From Pyrocephalus nanus (taxonomy: Eukaryota; Chordata; Aves; Passeriformes; Tyrannidae), in assembly GCA_038380795.1 (NCBI GenBank), contig CM076263.1:11398709-11462708 (forward strand): a stretch of 64,000 bases of DNA. Reading direction: 5' to 3'. How positions within the stretch are numbered: the stretch's first letter is position 1; each line of letters opens with the position of its first letter. The translations under genes were made by a program, and so were the position numbers. Under the pieces are notes generated by a model. That model saw only the letters and a list, made by a program, of their open reading frames with translations. It did no database searches and was not told the DNA's origin. Positions 20,701 through 35,700 of this stretch are shown here, one piece after another.

Positions 20701-23700
20701 GGGCAGTACAAGTTAGGAGAAAAACAAAGCAAAAAACCCCTCAAAATTTTGCATACAGACAATCAACTATGTTCAACATTTGGGACAAACAAACAAAGAA
20801 CGAGATTAAGTGTGATACCAGTTTCTTCCAAGAAAAAGTTTTAAATTAACTCTTGGTTTGGCATCGATCTGTGGCTTTGCAAACCTTAAAAATCCACTAC
20901 CTGAAGTCTTCAGGAAAGAGCACAATACATGGGATGTAGTCTCCTTATCAATAATCCTTCTGCCTTAACCCAGTAACTGCTGCTTAAAGTCTAAAGTCCG
21001 CCTTAAAAAAACTGAAGCATGACAGTTCTACAGATTCAGTGTGTTCTTATCCCATCTATCCAACCCTTGCAATTTAATTCTGTCTGTTAGTTTTTGTTTA
21101 TGAATCCAACATTTATGCGCAAATATTTGTTTGTACCCTGAAGTGTGGGCTTGAATCTCTCAAGAACTGGCATATATAGAAAAGGGACAGTCAGACCAGA
21201 CACTTCTGCATTTGACACATTTGGATGAAAAAGTCAGCATAAAGCCTATCAGACCACAGAGCTGCTGAGCGTGGCTGTCCAAGGCTCCTTCTCTTACATG
21301 TACTGCCTACCTGCAAGCCTGATCAGATGCTGGCAAGAAACTGAGATGCACAGTTTGAAATTTTTCTCTCTCTCACCTAGATGTCCTTTTACACAAGTTT
21401 TGGCAGCTAAAGACAACACCTGGACATTTAAATGTCTCTCAGTCCAAGGTGGCTTGGAATTCCAGGAGAGTGGAGAGCCCCCAAACCACAGGGTAAGGAA
21501 GATCACTCCACAGGCTTGGCCTCAGTTTAGAGAAGTCCAGCAACACATACTGATCACAGCAATGGAGAGGAGCAATCCTAGAGTTTGATCCCTGCTTCTG
21601 GGATTCCTCAGTCCAGAGTGTATAAGCAAATGAAATGCGTAAGAACAGCATTGAATTAAGACTGTACTTTCCCAAGGTACTGAACACTAGGAAAGTTTCC
21701 CTAGCAGTCTGCCAATTTCATCCTTGGCAGGCTCCAGGACTAAGTTATGCTGACTGAATACAAAATTCTGAATTACAATGAAGAGTAAAACCCAGTAACC
21801 ATAGTTACAGCATGAATATTCATTTTCGAATTTCATTAAAAGCTTCTGTTGTAGTTCATCTTAGCCTGCCACATAAATCCAGGGCCTATTGTACAACTTA
21901 AAACTATGAGCACAAATAGATTTCAAGGCTTTCACTGTACATATCCCTCACATCTCAAAACTAAGTTGATTAGACTTACATGCAGTACTGCAGCTTTTTT
22001 AAGCTGAAAAAATTATCTACCCCTTTGATTAAGCTAGCACAGTTCTGTGTAGATATGTTTCAGGAGAGTATTTTGGCAAAGAGACTGTGCCTTGTCAATT
22101 AAACATGAAAGAAACAAGAGGCTTGAAAGGAGAATGGACAGTAAATGTGCCAGGGACAACTTAACACTGCTTCCAAGTACATGTTTTCCCATTCTTCTTA
22201 GAGCTTAGATTTTTATAAGTTTACTGAGCTACTTCATCTAAGTATTTCCATTTTAGCCAACAAGAGTAGTTCACAGATCCTCCCAGTACGCTCTGCACAT
22301 CAGAGCAGAATCTTTTTCCCTCACCATTCCCAACCATTCATCTTCACATGTGGCATTCACCAAAATTACATCTAAGGTAAACTTCTGTCTCAGTGGTGCA
22401 GCTCCTCACCCTTTCAATGCTGGTCTCCATACCTACAAGTAATGTGAGCTCTACTGTACTGATACGCCTGAGACAGATTTGAACCACGCCGACAGTGAGA
22501 ATATTTGATGTTCACTGACTTGCCCACAGCCCAAAAGAGTCCCAACATGGACAAAATGCGTAAGCAAAATAGGTCCATCTAGCTTATCTGAAATGATAAT
22601 TTATATCAAAGCAGCAACATGTACTTACCATGCTTTTGATCCTGTTCCAGTACACACATTAAGCCCTGAACTCTTCTGTTTTTCCCAAGGACCATCATCA
22701 ACTGATATTTCATAATAGGAGGCCCTATGAAGCGAGAATTTAAAACTGGGTTTGCAGGACTTAAAGTTCTCCCTGAATAAGACAGAACACACAGCCTTAT
22801 CAGGCACATAACAATTTAGAGGGGCTAGTTTCAAATCTGGATGACAATTTCACAGGCTTTGCACAGTGTTTCCAATTTGACAGTTACATCTGATTCACTG
22901 ATTCCCTTCTCATATTAATTTAGGCATAAAACCACCTCATGGTTTTGGTTCATCTAGGAATCACTTTGTATACAAGCAGGATTTGTTGGACTTACAAATA
23001 AAATTGTAAATAATTACCTTCCTTGCATAACTGTTGCACTACTGAAAAGCTGTGTATATGCTACCATTAGGTCTCATTAAATTATGTCAGGGAACGCTAA
23101 GATGTAAGGCACTACAACCTAAGTAAGTAATAGCATGGCTGAATGCTATTATGAAGCTGAATTCTTGATCACTTCAATAATTAAAAATCCACTCCTTCAG
23201 GAACAGCTTTAAACCATCAGCAGGCTTGTATTTCTCTCCAGGGCAAATTCTTCCCAAAACGGAAATGTACTATGTCTTGGGGTACAATCATCTCCTGCAT
23301 GTTACTGTTCATGTATCAGGGATTGCTAATGTTAGGTCTAGAGGGGCCAGAGGGTTTCTCTCTATAAGCTTCAGAACATTCAAGAGTTTATTTATGAACT
23401 GAAGTTGCTGATGTTCACAGTGCCTGATGCAAACAGTATGATACAGCCTTCAGATTAGTAGGACCCTCTTAGAAAAACATCACATTCACTGTGTTATGCA
23501 TGACTGAGTTTCACTTTTCTTAGTAAATGGACCTTACTGAGCTATTTTAGCTGAAGAATGTTTCAGTCTGGATCCACTAGGAATACAACTCTTGACTGTT
23601 TGGTGTCAAACAGTTTCTACTCTTAGTAACTTTTGTATTTTGTGTAATCACTCTTGAGAAGATGGGGAGATGAAAGAACTGGAAGTAAATTATTAACACA

Positions 23701-26700
23701 GGTGTACAGTTTGATTCAGTTTAAAATAATTTTTGCAAGGTGAGTCTGAAAGATTTTTTGATTATTTTTATTCTGTTTCCTCGTTTTCTTCATGGACATG
23801 CAGATTAAGACCTTAGAAGCAGCTGCCAGTCATTTTGTGTTAATAAAGAGCAAGTCTGTGTATTTGAACCTTGCAGAAGAGTCATCTCTGTGACATCATT
23901 ATTTAAGTCTTCAAGTGTAAGGTCCTATTAACACAATATTTCTTTCTAGAGATTAGTTCCCACAGGCATTGTGTTCCCCAGCGGTTCTCAAATACACTGG
24001 AACCAAAGACCATGATGTACTTATGATACTCCAAGTGCTGGAAAACAGCTTTGTGTTCCTCTATCACTGTCTGTTAAAGAAACTTCTCAAAATCTTGATA
24101 AAATTAGTAGAAAGCAAGATTTATATCTCTTTGAGACTAATTCCTTCTGCCAGACTGAGGCTGCAGTCTAGATGAAAGATAAAGCACTCATGGAACACTT
24201 ATACTGTTTCCTGCAGCAATCAGTGTCCCAGGCACTGTACAAACACAAGAAGTTGTTACACTCTGAAGTGGTTTTTCTGTTGTTGTTGTTGTTTGGGTTT
24301 TTTTTCAAGATAAAAAATAAATGGAAAAGGGATATAAAATACAAGTAAAAGTCTGGCCAAATCCTGACCAAGGATAATGTTTTATCTCTTTTACCACAGC
24401 CCCAGTCATATTACCCATATCCTTCTTATTGTTTGGCTGCCAAACACAGTGAAATTTATCCTGGGTAAGGTAGTACCACAAACTGATACAAACTTGTTTC
24501 TTAACACAAGGAAGTAAGTGTTTTCCCCCAGTAACAAAGCTTCTGCCAAAGGCAGGTCGATACCTTTGCTTCTAATGACAAAAAGGTAGGAAAAGGAGTA
24601 CTTGGTCATGCTAAAACCTATTTCTGCTTAATTGTGATAAAAGCTTACCAAAAGATATTTGACAAGAGATTTGGGAGAGAAGGCAGTTTAAGGATGGGTA
24701 TTTAAATCTTCAATAAAGGGAAAACAGCCAGGGAAAAGGAAAGAATGTCCATACAGGAGGTAGAAAACCAGAAATTAACATCACTGCACTTACATCTCTA
24801 AAAATGCACTTTGTAATCTGCAATAATATAATCAGTGTTAAATATCTATAGACTAGAACTGAAATTTGACATTAAAATCCCACCACTGATTGTCCAACGC
24901 AATGTCATAAAAAGAAATTAAGTCAACTGTGCCTTGCTGTAACAACAAACAATTAAACATACCTGGATGAAAGAGATTCCCCAATGAAGACTTCATTAAG
25001 TGCTCTCACTGGTAGAAGATGTGGACCAGAAATGTCAGATCCTGCAGATATTGAATACAGCAGTTTTAAATCACAGGTTTACAACCCAAATTTTTAGAAA
25101 AAGTTTACGACTCATTGGAGGAGACTCTGCTGCCTAGATTTGTATTGTAAATCTAGTGCTCCATTATCTTCGAGGACTCAATTTTTCATTGATTTAGGCT
25201 GTAGCCAGTCACTGTCCTTTACTGGATACAACAAATATTTAAACCAAGGTCAGTGAGGCAATGACATTTAGGTTCAGACATTGCTTTCCCTGAAAACTCA
25301 TGGGCAACCAGACAGAATGAATTCTTCTCTTCTGTCAGTTACTCTTCCAGTCAAGAGGTGACAGTGACTTAACAGCTATTTCTGATAAAGTTCAAGGAAT
25401 CAGACTTTATATCACAAGGTAATTAAGGGGGATTAACAAATTTTTCGTGCTGACAAGGACTTCTAAGTAAGCAAATGCAGTACTGACAGGAAACAGGTTA
25501 ATCAGAGAATTATGCATCTTCAAATCATCATGAAAAAAAACAGTTGAAGGTGTTTGACAACCAAGGAATTACCCAGGAAGAGAATCAGAGAATCTCACTT
25601 CCAATTTCTCATTTGCTTGCTGGTAGTCTGAGACCAGCTTTTCCAATTGTGAAGTAACAAGTTAAGAGTATATGTGTACAAACACACAACACAGTCAAGT
25701 GGTTACAGTAACCCTAAGAGGTAGCATTTTAAAAAAGATCAGGTATTTTGACATTAGATAAATTAACTGTGGATACTGAAAACTAGTTCTAATTGTACAG
25801 TCCCAAATATACAAAAAAAATATTCCCTTCTAAAAAACATTAATCTGGGTCCTCAGCTAATCAGAGCTGTCTCTCAAATGCAGCACCCAGATTTCAAATA
25901 CTTCAACTCTTACAAATCTTTGTTTTCTATTTCAAGTTATCATAGCAAAGTGATTATACTTTTGTAAGATTTTAACCTACCTTGATCCTGGAATCTTTCA
26001 TTTATGTGAGCCCTGCTGTGTTGCTCTTGGCTCAGCTGCTGTTCATGTAAATCTACAGGGGTTGGGTTAATACCAGTTCCTTCGAGATACAATCGGATTC
26101 TTTGCCGCCACTGCCACCTAAGACAGGAGGAAGAAGTTGGTATCAATACATGAAATACTCATTACAGAATTAGATAGGATCAGAAAGTCTTCACTCTCAA
26201 AGCAGAACATCTTAACAGTTAAATATATTCAAAGTCATGTTTCAAGTTTTATAGCTTCCACTATGACTCCTAAATTTAGAAAGTTAATCACACTAAATTG
26301 TAAACGCTTTACACTTCCCAAGTTGCTGCCTAATGTTTTTTGCATGTGTGAAGAGGACACTGGCCAAAAGTAGTCTTAAAAAATCATATAAAGAACAACT
26401 CTTCTTTTTAGGCATGTGATTCTAACTTGTGAATGAATGGCTTACACAAGGATTTTGAGAATAAAAAAGATATCAAGGACAGAGTAATATGTGCTATATT
26501 TTTAACAGATTTTGTTTGTATATGTCCAGAAAAGCAGCTCTATCCATCCCTTTATACATAAAGGCCACAAGTATCCTCTCATTTTAACAATCTCCCCTAG
26601 CCTAGGAATTTAGGATGCATCAGAGGAATTCAATTGAAGCACAAGAAGGGTATAAAAGTTATGATACAACATTAAGATCTTTTTATTTTTCCCTACAGAT

Positions 26701-29700
26701 ATCAATTCCTTTTTCCTCTTACAATTTAGAGATTTCATGAAACAAAGTAGCAGTGGTTTGATTAAGAAAGCAAATCATGAGGAATTGTTATGAGCACATT
26801 TTTTCCCCATTCATAATGTTGATACCCAGCTGAGTCACCAGCTTTTCCTGAAATTACAATAAGGAAGCCTTATGCCTTCTATGACTACATTACTCCTTTT
26901 TCCTCATTGTCATCTTTGTAAAGCCTCATTCAACACATCCTATCTGCCCTTAAATTCCAAGTATGGTTTTAGGTAGTCAGGCAGACAGCCTGCAGTAAGT
27001 ATCACTATACCAGCCTCCTTACAGTGCTCACACTAGAACACATCACATCCCCTAAAAAATTAGAAAATGAGACTGTATTCCTATTATACCCCTATTCTGA
27101 GACCCAACCTATTACACCACTGGCCACCAAGAAAAGAAACATGGCTGGTCTGATATAGTTTGTCCTTTATAAATCAATAATGTTGGTTATTTTATGAGAC
27201 TACAAGGTCAGTGCTTACATGGATTGTTAAACTGACTGACACCTCACAGGGAAGAAGAAAAGACAGTTGCCCTTTTCCAGTCTCTGGCACCTCACCATCC
27301 ACATATAACTGCAAGCCACCAAAGTCCTTCCAGATACCCTGGTTCAGTTACCCACCTATTTCAGAGTTTCCTTAGGGCCAAATAAATCTGAGAACTGTCA
27401 AATGAAACCCCTGGTCAGGTTCTTGCTTAAGAATAAAGGTTCGTGTTATTTCAGAAAAAAACCCCTCAACTGATATGTATTTTCAGGTGACTTGATTTCT
27501 ATTGAATGGTTTGTCATCCCAAAAGTATTCCAGAAAGTTACTACACCACAGAACAATGTCTCTTTTAAAATAATTATTAAAAAACTCTTCCCTAGTCTGT
27601 CCTTTAAAATCCAGCTTGTTAATTCTTAATTCGAGTGAGATTTTTCTATTTGAAGAATATCTAATATTGAAAACATCAAGCTCTCTTCAGCGTGAAGAAA
27701 AGCTTTGCCTTACACTCATCTGTTAACAAAAGTTTAGCCACTTTACCTCAGTCACTGAAACCCCAGATGCAACACAGTGACCATTTCCCAAGTGCATATG
27801 TTTCATTAGCTTCTAATGGCCATCACTGTACTACATATGCTTCTGAGTCTTAAAATATGTAAACCAATGTACCCTTTACAGGCATGCAGTTCCTCATTTA
27901 TGAATTTGCTAAGTCAGAAAAGAAAATTAATTATTGCAGGTCACAACAGAAGGCTTTTTGTTGGAGCTGGCAGTCAATTTTATCCTTTGTATTCCAATCT
28001 AACATTTGACCACGAACTGATTTTCAACACAGTAAACAAACACCTATACCAAATTCACAATTTGAGGCATTAAGATTTTACTAAGCTTCACCTACTCCTT
28101 AGGCGTTGCACATCATTCATTAAGTATTTTCCAATCCCACTGTGCTTTTGAAAACCAAAGATCAGTGAATCCTACCTGAACTCACCACGATAAAGCTTCT
28201 GTAGTGCTTCAGGAAATGAATGTGTGTATCTCACAGGCAAGCACAAGTGACCCTCAGATCTAGTAACAAAAAATGACAATGAAAATGACAGTATATCCCT
28301 TAAGATTTGGTACCTTCGAAAAATAAGGTTATTTCTCCCACATTTCCCCTAAAAACTGTCTGTTCAGCTAGTAATCCTGCAGGGATATATAAATACATGT
28401 ATAGTTCCTGTCACCACTCTGGGCAAGGAATTCAAATTTAATAAACCTGACAAATGAGAAAGTAAATTTCCTCCATTTACACAACTTAGTGAAACAGGTA
28501 AGCAACATGCCTAAGATCAAAAGAAATCTCATGTCAAAACTAGAAGACTAAACACTGCTCCCCTTTCATGAGTGACATTTGATAACTTGCAGGCACTTGT
28601 TATTTGAACCCCGCTATTCAAGCTTGATAAAGCAGAATAAATTAGCTGTTAATATCAAAAGCAAAAATCTAAATCTGGACTTCCCAGCAGACAGAGCCTT
28701 GGAGAATTCTGAGTTTTATTTGCCATTCATTTGAAGCTTATACCAACCAGGCACTACTAACACACTGCATCTACCTAACTGCAAGATTGATTTGGGCAGG
28801 TGGATGCACCTTGTGTGGAGTTTATAATAGGACAACTAAGTGCCAATAACTGGCTGAGGAGACTGTGTCCTCTGACGTATGACATGGTTTACATGAAGAA
28901 ACCACAGCAAACCTCTTCATCTAAGGCTCTACTGGATCCACCTGTTTCATAAAGAGACAAAGTTTCTGTGCATTCAGGCACCACACTTAGCTGCTTTTAT
29001 CAAGTCCCTCTTCCTGTCTGGGTTCTATACTGCCATCTCTGGACTCACACTTCTGGTTAATAATACAGGTTAACCAGCTGCAAGTGCTGTTACACTGGTG
29101 TGTGAAAACAGTTCTGGCAGTTTAACACAGTCACACTTATCCAATACTGCTTAGTGTCCTCTCAGACGAGACACGGTAACTCACTGTGGAAACTTTTCTA
29201 AAAAAACCAACAGGTTGCCCTGATATCTACAACCCACTAAAACAGACATTTACACTGCCAAATACTACAGGCATGCCTCAAATGCACAATGTGATATTAA
29301 ATAAAGCATTTTTTTCCCAAAATATGTTTTTACCTTTCAGGATCAGTATTTACTCCAATGACTGGTTTAAATTTATCAAAAACCTTACTGGCTGCCAACA
29401 ACATTGTACCATCACCTACAGAAAAAGCAAACCAAAAGTTAGTATCACTTCACATTCTAGTATCCAAACAAAACAGTTTCCATGTGTACTCCAGCATTAC
29501 CACTACATGCTTTTATATCAACAAACAATTACGTAAGCTGGACAAAAATAAAATGGGACTGCAAAACTACTGACTATCTTTCAAAGCAGAGCAGTGACAA
29601 CTGAGTTCAAGATGGCAAATGTGACTGGAAAAACTGCAACTTATCTGACAGCTATACATGCCCAGGCAACTGAATTTGGTAGAAGCAAGCTTTAAAAAAA

Positions 29701-32700
29701 TTTATGGAAATTTCTCAATGTTTATCAGCAGGTAAGAGAAATTCTTTAATGAACGTAAATTTAGGAAGTATTCCTAAACAAAGCCACAGGAGACAGGAAA
29801 CAAAACCAAATTTTACTGCAAATCACATAAAAACCATTACTTTAGTTTCATCTCAGTTGTTCTCCTAGAAGGCACAATTTAAAGATCTTATAAGGCACAC
29901 TTAGAAGTCTTAGGTAAGTAGAAATCTTCAAAGGAGAAATCCTTAAATGTACTTGTTTCTCCAGATATTAGTATTTTTTTTCCTGGCTGTTAAACAACAG
30001 GACAACTATAACCTCAATCAGTCTTTGCAGCTAGATATAAGCTCTGAAAACCTCAGATGAGGTATCACTTCTCAGCTGCTTTCCTCAACTATGACAAATT
30101 TTGCCATAAATGGGCACTTTAGTCTCCAGCCTAGAGGAGTTCTCTGAAATCTACAAGAGTGTATTAGGAAGCTTCAGGAGTGTACAGATATCCCTTTCTA
30201 CCCATGCTGCATGGTGATCAGTAGCTAAGGGCAAAGTGGACAAGTGGGAAGAGGGAAAGCCACAGTCAAGTCTACCACAGATGATTGAACATTATGTTAG
30301 AGCCCAGCAACACACAGCAGCAAATCCCTAAAGAACAACACTGAAAGAACTGATGCAATCCCATATTAAAAATAAACAACCAGGTTAGTAGTTCTGTTGG
30401 TTCATCTGAAAACCACTAATCAGCGGCACCAGATGCTCAGCATTTGCAGATTTTTGTCTGTACTATCCAACTTGATATGCCAGTCACTGGAATTAAGTGT
30501 GAAATCAAGAAAGAAAGTTTGAGCAAGGGGACCAAGTGGTAGTATGTTAGTCTACATCTCACATCCCCCACAAAAAGAGCAGGGTTTAGGGCTACATATA
30601 ATTACCTGACAGCAAGCAATTTATCCTCTTTATTTGAAAACTATGGTAAATTCCACAGTTTATACCATTTTACACAGGACAATTAAACTTTTCCAATGTG
30701 GCCATGCACTAGGATTCACTTCCTGGTGCTCTACAATTTTAGATACTAGAGGCAGACAAGATGGACACAATTACTCCATTGTGTAATATTTTCTGAGAAT
30801 TAAATTAACAATTTGCTTTCAAAATGTGCATACCTCAAAGAAAGTTTTTTCACATGCTGCAAAGTATTTTTGAAAAACATGTCCATGAAAAGATACTGAA
30901 AGAAACACCTTCCTTCCATAAAGTCATACCTCCTGCAGATATAACAGCATCTGCCCACCGAACTGTCTCTTCATTATATTCTCGACGTTTAACAAGGCGA
31001 ACTTCGATCCTATCATTCCTACAAAATTCAAAAAAAGCCTGAATTCTGTCCTATATTGCTCATTGTCACATCCTTCTGAAAAGCTGATGTGTAACTAAGG
31101 AGTAATTACAGCCATATTTAGCTTATAAACACCTGACACACAAACCTTCATATCTTTCTCATTTGTTTCCAAGATGATAACAGAGCATGCCAGTTAACTG
31201 AACTGAGCTAGTTCACATCATGATTTTTTCAGGAACAACTGCTATTCTGCACTCTTTTGAGTACTTGTATTTTAACAGAGCTTCTAACACAAAGCTTCCC
31301 TTTGTTATTTTGCACTATCTATGGGTATTTCACTGCGTCTGAAATGCTCAGCATCCACACATTCTTACCTTAAACTGTCTACAACATGCTCCACGTTTTT
31401 TGTATGGATGCGATGCCGCTCCAGCAGACCAGCATAGTTAGATCCCTTCAAGGCAAGCTGTAAGACACAAATTGTTTTGCAGCAGTTAATCACTACAATA
31501 AGTGCTCTTGAGTAATGCAAATATAAAAAAGCATGTATCTCATCACAGATACGTGTTTTTATAAGCATTCCATTAATTACATCTTTATATACACAGCAGT
31601 CAGCTTATATTGACGAGTTCATTACATTAATCCCGTGGCCACAGCAGCCAAGAATCACAGACTCTACACAAATATGCAAACAAACATACTAGGCTGACTT
31701 CCATGCAACTTCAGACACTTTGCTCTACATAGATCAGCATAGTTATACTAACTAGAGTTCTATCATGTGCTAAAAGCACCCAGACAAACAGTTAGCTAAT
31801 TACCATTAAAATTAGAATAATTGTGCTGCAGAGAAAGCAGACAACAGAAAAAGCAACAGGAATGATAATTAAGAAAACGGGAGTCTGAAATACCTAGAGC
31901 ATTACCCTTCAATTGTATTTGAGCTAAAATGGAAGACTGCCAAGTGCTTACAAAGGTGACATTTTCTCTGCATTAAAAAAACCTTAAGGACAATCTACCT
32001 ACTGCCTTTGGTACTGTTCCCTGGATTATATGCCAGGTTTTTCAAACAAGCTGATGTCAATACCAAGACAGACAGTGCAGGTGCATTCTAGCCTCATCCT
32101 TCTTGGAAGCTGGAGAATTGGAATACTTAATGTCAACACACCCTTTAGGTCATGGAAACACATTGCAGTTTATATAGACTCTTATGAGCAAGCAGGTGAG
32201 ACTGCTGACTGAAGATTAGTTTTGCAACAGGTTTCTGTGCGAGTAATTCAGTCACCATCTGTCTGCATTCATTCTTCACCTTATTTAGAGTGCTCATTTG
32301 GGGCTGGTACTGCCAAATTTGCTTTTGCATGGAGATTAAGCAAGTGAAAGAGAAAGGTGTTTATAAATACATTCATAATGAAAGTGATCCTACTCTGAGC
32401 AGCAGGCTCCTGAAGCTCCTTCTAGATGGAATTAATCTCCAATTATACTGTCACTGTTTCCTTCTCCCTGACCAGTTAAAACCAATTTATCAGCACAGAA
32501 ACAGAACTTCTCCTGGAGTTTGCATAGTGAAATTTATCTGTGCCAGAAGCTCTGAACAGGCACTTCCAGCAATTTATTCAAGTGCTTTTACTCAAAGTTT
32601 TATAACATTCCAAGAGAAAGTGGTGCCAGACAGCCTCGCCTAATCCCATTTTCACATACTCACACTCTACAGAGCTCCCCAGTGAAGGAGACATGACCAG

Positions 32701-35700
32701 CAGGATATGACAACCAAAGTTAACTTCAATCCAATGCCCAAAAATGCAATCTTTATTCATCTGACACCTGTTGTTGTCAAGAAATCCAACCACGAGCTAA
32801 GTACAAAGACTCAGCATTGAATAAATTACAGAAAATAATGCTACTAGTTGCTCCGGAACTTCACTGCTGTCCCACTCTGTGTGTTTACAACTGGCGATTT
32901 AACTTGCAGGAACAAAATCTTCAGGCAGTCTTACAGCTGGGATCAGGAAACCACCTCCAACAGAGGCTCTGAGGCTGCCTGGATGCCATCAACATGACCA
33001 CACAGAGACATGATCATAATGTGGATGACTGGAAAACAGCCAGCCAAATATTTCAAGTCATCTTCATAAAGCTTGCTGGTATTGGCATAACAGGGTGTTA
33101 TGTCCCATTAATTGTGGGACACTTAAATCCTTTGTTTCTACTCCTGAGCTATAATGCTTGTGCACTCTGTACACCTCTTGCTCCTCCAGAGTCCATGGTG
33201 TTGCACCAGGAACTTGAATGGTGCCACTGTGGTCTCTGGGGACGGAAAGAGTACACAAGGTCATGGCTAGTTACAGCACTGCCCATTGCTGGGTCTGCTG
33301 TCGGACTCTCATCATCCACTTGGAAGTGAAAGGAGAAAGTGGAAAGGAGAAAATAAGGTATTAGCCTCTCACTGACGTCTGCTGCCAAGCACCATAGGTC
33401 TAATTTGTTAGAAGAACTTTCAATTGCATGTTTGAAGCACAAATTGATCTTGCTTTACTACCAGAAGAACAAGAAATCTACCAGCAAATAATCTCTAAAA
33501 AACATTGACTGTGTTACTAAAATCAGGGTCCCCATTCATGCTTCCTCTAGAAATATCTTCTGCAAATGAAACACAAGCACCTGACAAGCAGACTGCTGCA
33601 GCAGCACATGTTTTCCACGCTGTTGTTAGTTCCACACAACACAGAAACCACAAACTGCATCTTGCAATTTTTTGTTCCTCATTTATTTGGCTTATTTGTC
33701 AGCATGCTATCTTTCAACTTGGTGGAAGAGAGCTTTTATTTCAGAAAAATGACGGTGTAATAAATCTCTCTGTGATCACTGTGGTATTTTCGAGTCACCA
33801 CCATCAGTGGTGAGCCTACAGCTGACATTTTAGTGCAGTACTAACAAAGAAAGTTACGGGTAGTGCCAATGCTGTGGAAAGGAGTCTTGTTCTGTAACTT
33901 ACATTTGCCATAGCTGTGTTAAATTATTTCATCAACAGCTTCAGAAAGCAGAAGAGGCTGCTCAGCAAAAAAGCTACCAGTATCTTGACAAATGGATGAA
34001 CAATTTCAGCAGCACTGCAGAACAGGTATAGAATATACAGAGGTCTCCTCTTTGAATTTAGCTCTAGAATAAGTTTAAGCAAGTATCACTAAACAACATA
34101 AATGAAGATAACATAAACAAGATAAATGAAACATTAGGGCCTTGAGTTTAAATAGCTAAGCTACAACTATGGAGCTAACAATTGATCTAATTTGCAAAAG
34201 GCTACAGAGATTATAACACTCCATTCATCTCCAGCCATATCCCTCTAGTTTAGAGATAACTAACTCACAAGTTCATTCATCTAAGAACTCAGAAAGGGAC
34301 AGCCTGTCTGAGCCTAACCACAGTCAAGTATATCAAACAGGATTGCTAATCACCAGCTGCTTTTCATTTAACTACTTTCAAGAACCAGAGAAGTGCCTAC
34401 AGTTCTTATGGTCAGAGGCAACAGAATCAGAGTGGTTGAACTGGAAGGAACCTCTGGATGTCAACTGGTCCAACCCCCAGCTCAAGCAGGGCCACCTGGA
34501 GCCACCTTCACAGCACCATGTCCACATGGCTTTAGAAGATCTTCACAGATGGAGCCTCTACCATATCACTGGGCAAACAGTGCCAGTGCTCAGACACCCT
34601 CCCAATGTTCAGACAGACATACCTGTAATTCAGTCTGTGCTCACTGCCCCTGCTCCTGCCTCAGGTCCACAACCTGAATACCACACTAAAAGTATGACAA
34701 ATACTGCATCTCAAAAGAGCTTTCCACTGAGGATAAAGGGTAAGATAAACTAGACCACCATCTCCTTTTTACTTGGAAAGAGCTGAAAGCAAAGATCAAG
34801 CAGTCCAGTTACTCTGTGTGTGATCATCTCCCTGAAGAGCCTGGCAGGAACTTGGTATGTACAGAAAATCCAAGACTGCAAAACAGCCTGGCTTCTGAGC
34901 CCCCTGATCAGACTGACCCTTAACCCATGCCAGGCTTGGGTCTTACCAGGCTTGGGTCTTACCAACTGACTCCTCAAAAAGGCACAGAGGTGTTAGCTTC
35001 TGCATGAAGACAACTTGCAAATTCTTCTTCCTTTGGAGGAAGCTCTGATCTACAATTAGGCCTATTAATCTGACCTCAATACCCTGCAAGATTGCAAAAT
35101 AAAATGCATTATATACATGCATAATAATATAAATGAGAGCTATTACAGTGAAAAGTGCATTAGCACATGAAAGCAGAGACAAACTGGATACAAATATGTT
35201 CAGGCATAAATTCAGTAGTGGTCTTAAACCTCACAGCAGAAATGCAATGCAAAGCAGGCTTCCAGAAGAGCTTGCACTGGAAAACACACTCATGGGAACA
35301 GAAAATGTTCTATGATGGAGATACTTTTCCTTAGAACACTGAAAGAGAAAAGATCTATATTGAATGTCTAAAAATAGCTCTTCTTGTATATTCTGGCCTG
35401 ATCCTTCTTTAAGAAAAGGATAATTTTTCACAGAGTTCCTTAAACAGTCACTTAGGCAAAGAACATTTGCTTGACTGCCTTCCTTCTGGAATCTTAGCTC
35501 TTACCTCAGGCAAGTCTCACCTTACTCAGTTTAAACTGTGGGTCTGTTGTCCTTGAGTAATGCTGGTCCTCCAGGAAAATGCTGCAACACAAGGACATGG
35601 CTTCTAGACACAAATACAGAAGCAACACGAAGCCAAGCAACTTAAGAATACCCATGTTGTCTACATATGTGGATTATGACCTTTGATTTAGAGAATGGGG

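Noticed and set aside
22440..22530. Possible tRNA- or SINE-like segment (gatttgaaccacg, acttgcccaca)
   Set aside because: No cloverleaf could be folded by eye, and the words do not occur in MIR or tRNA order.
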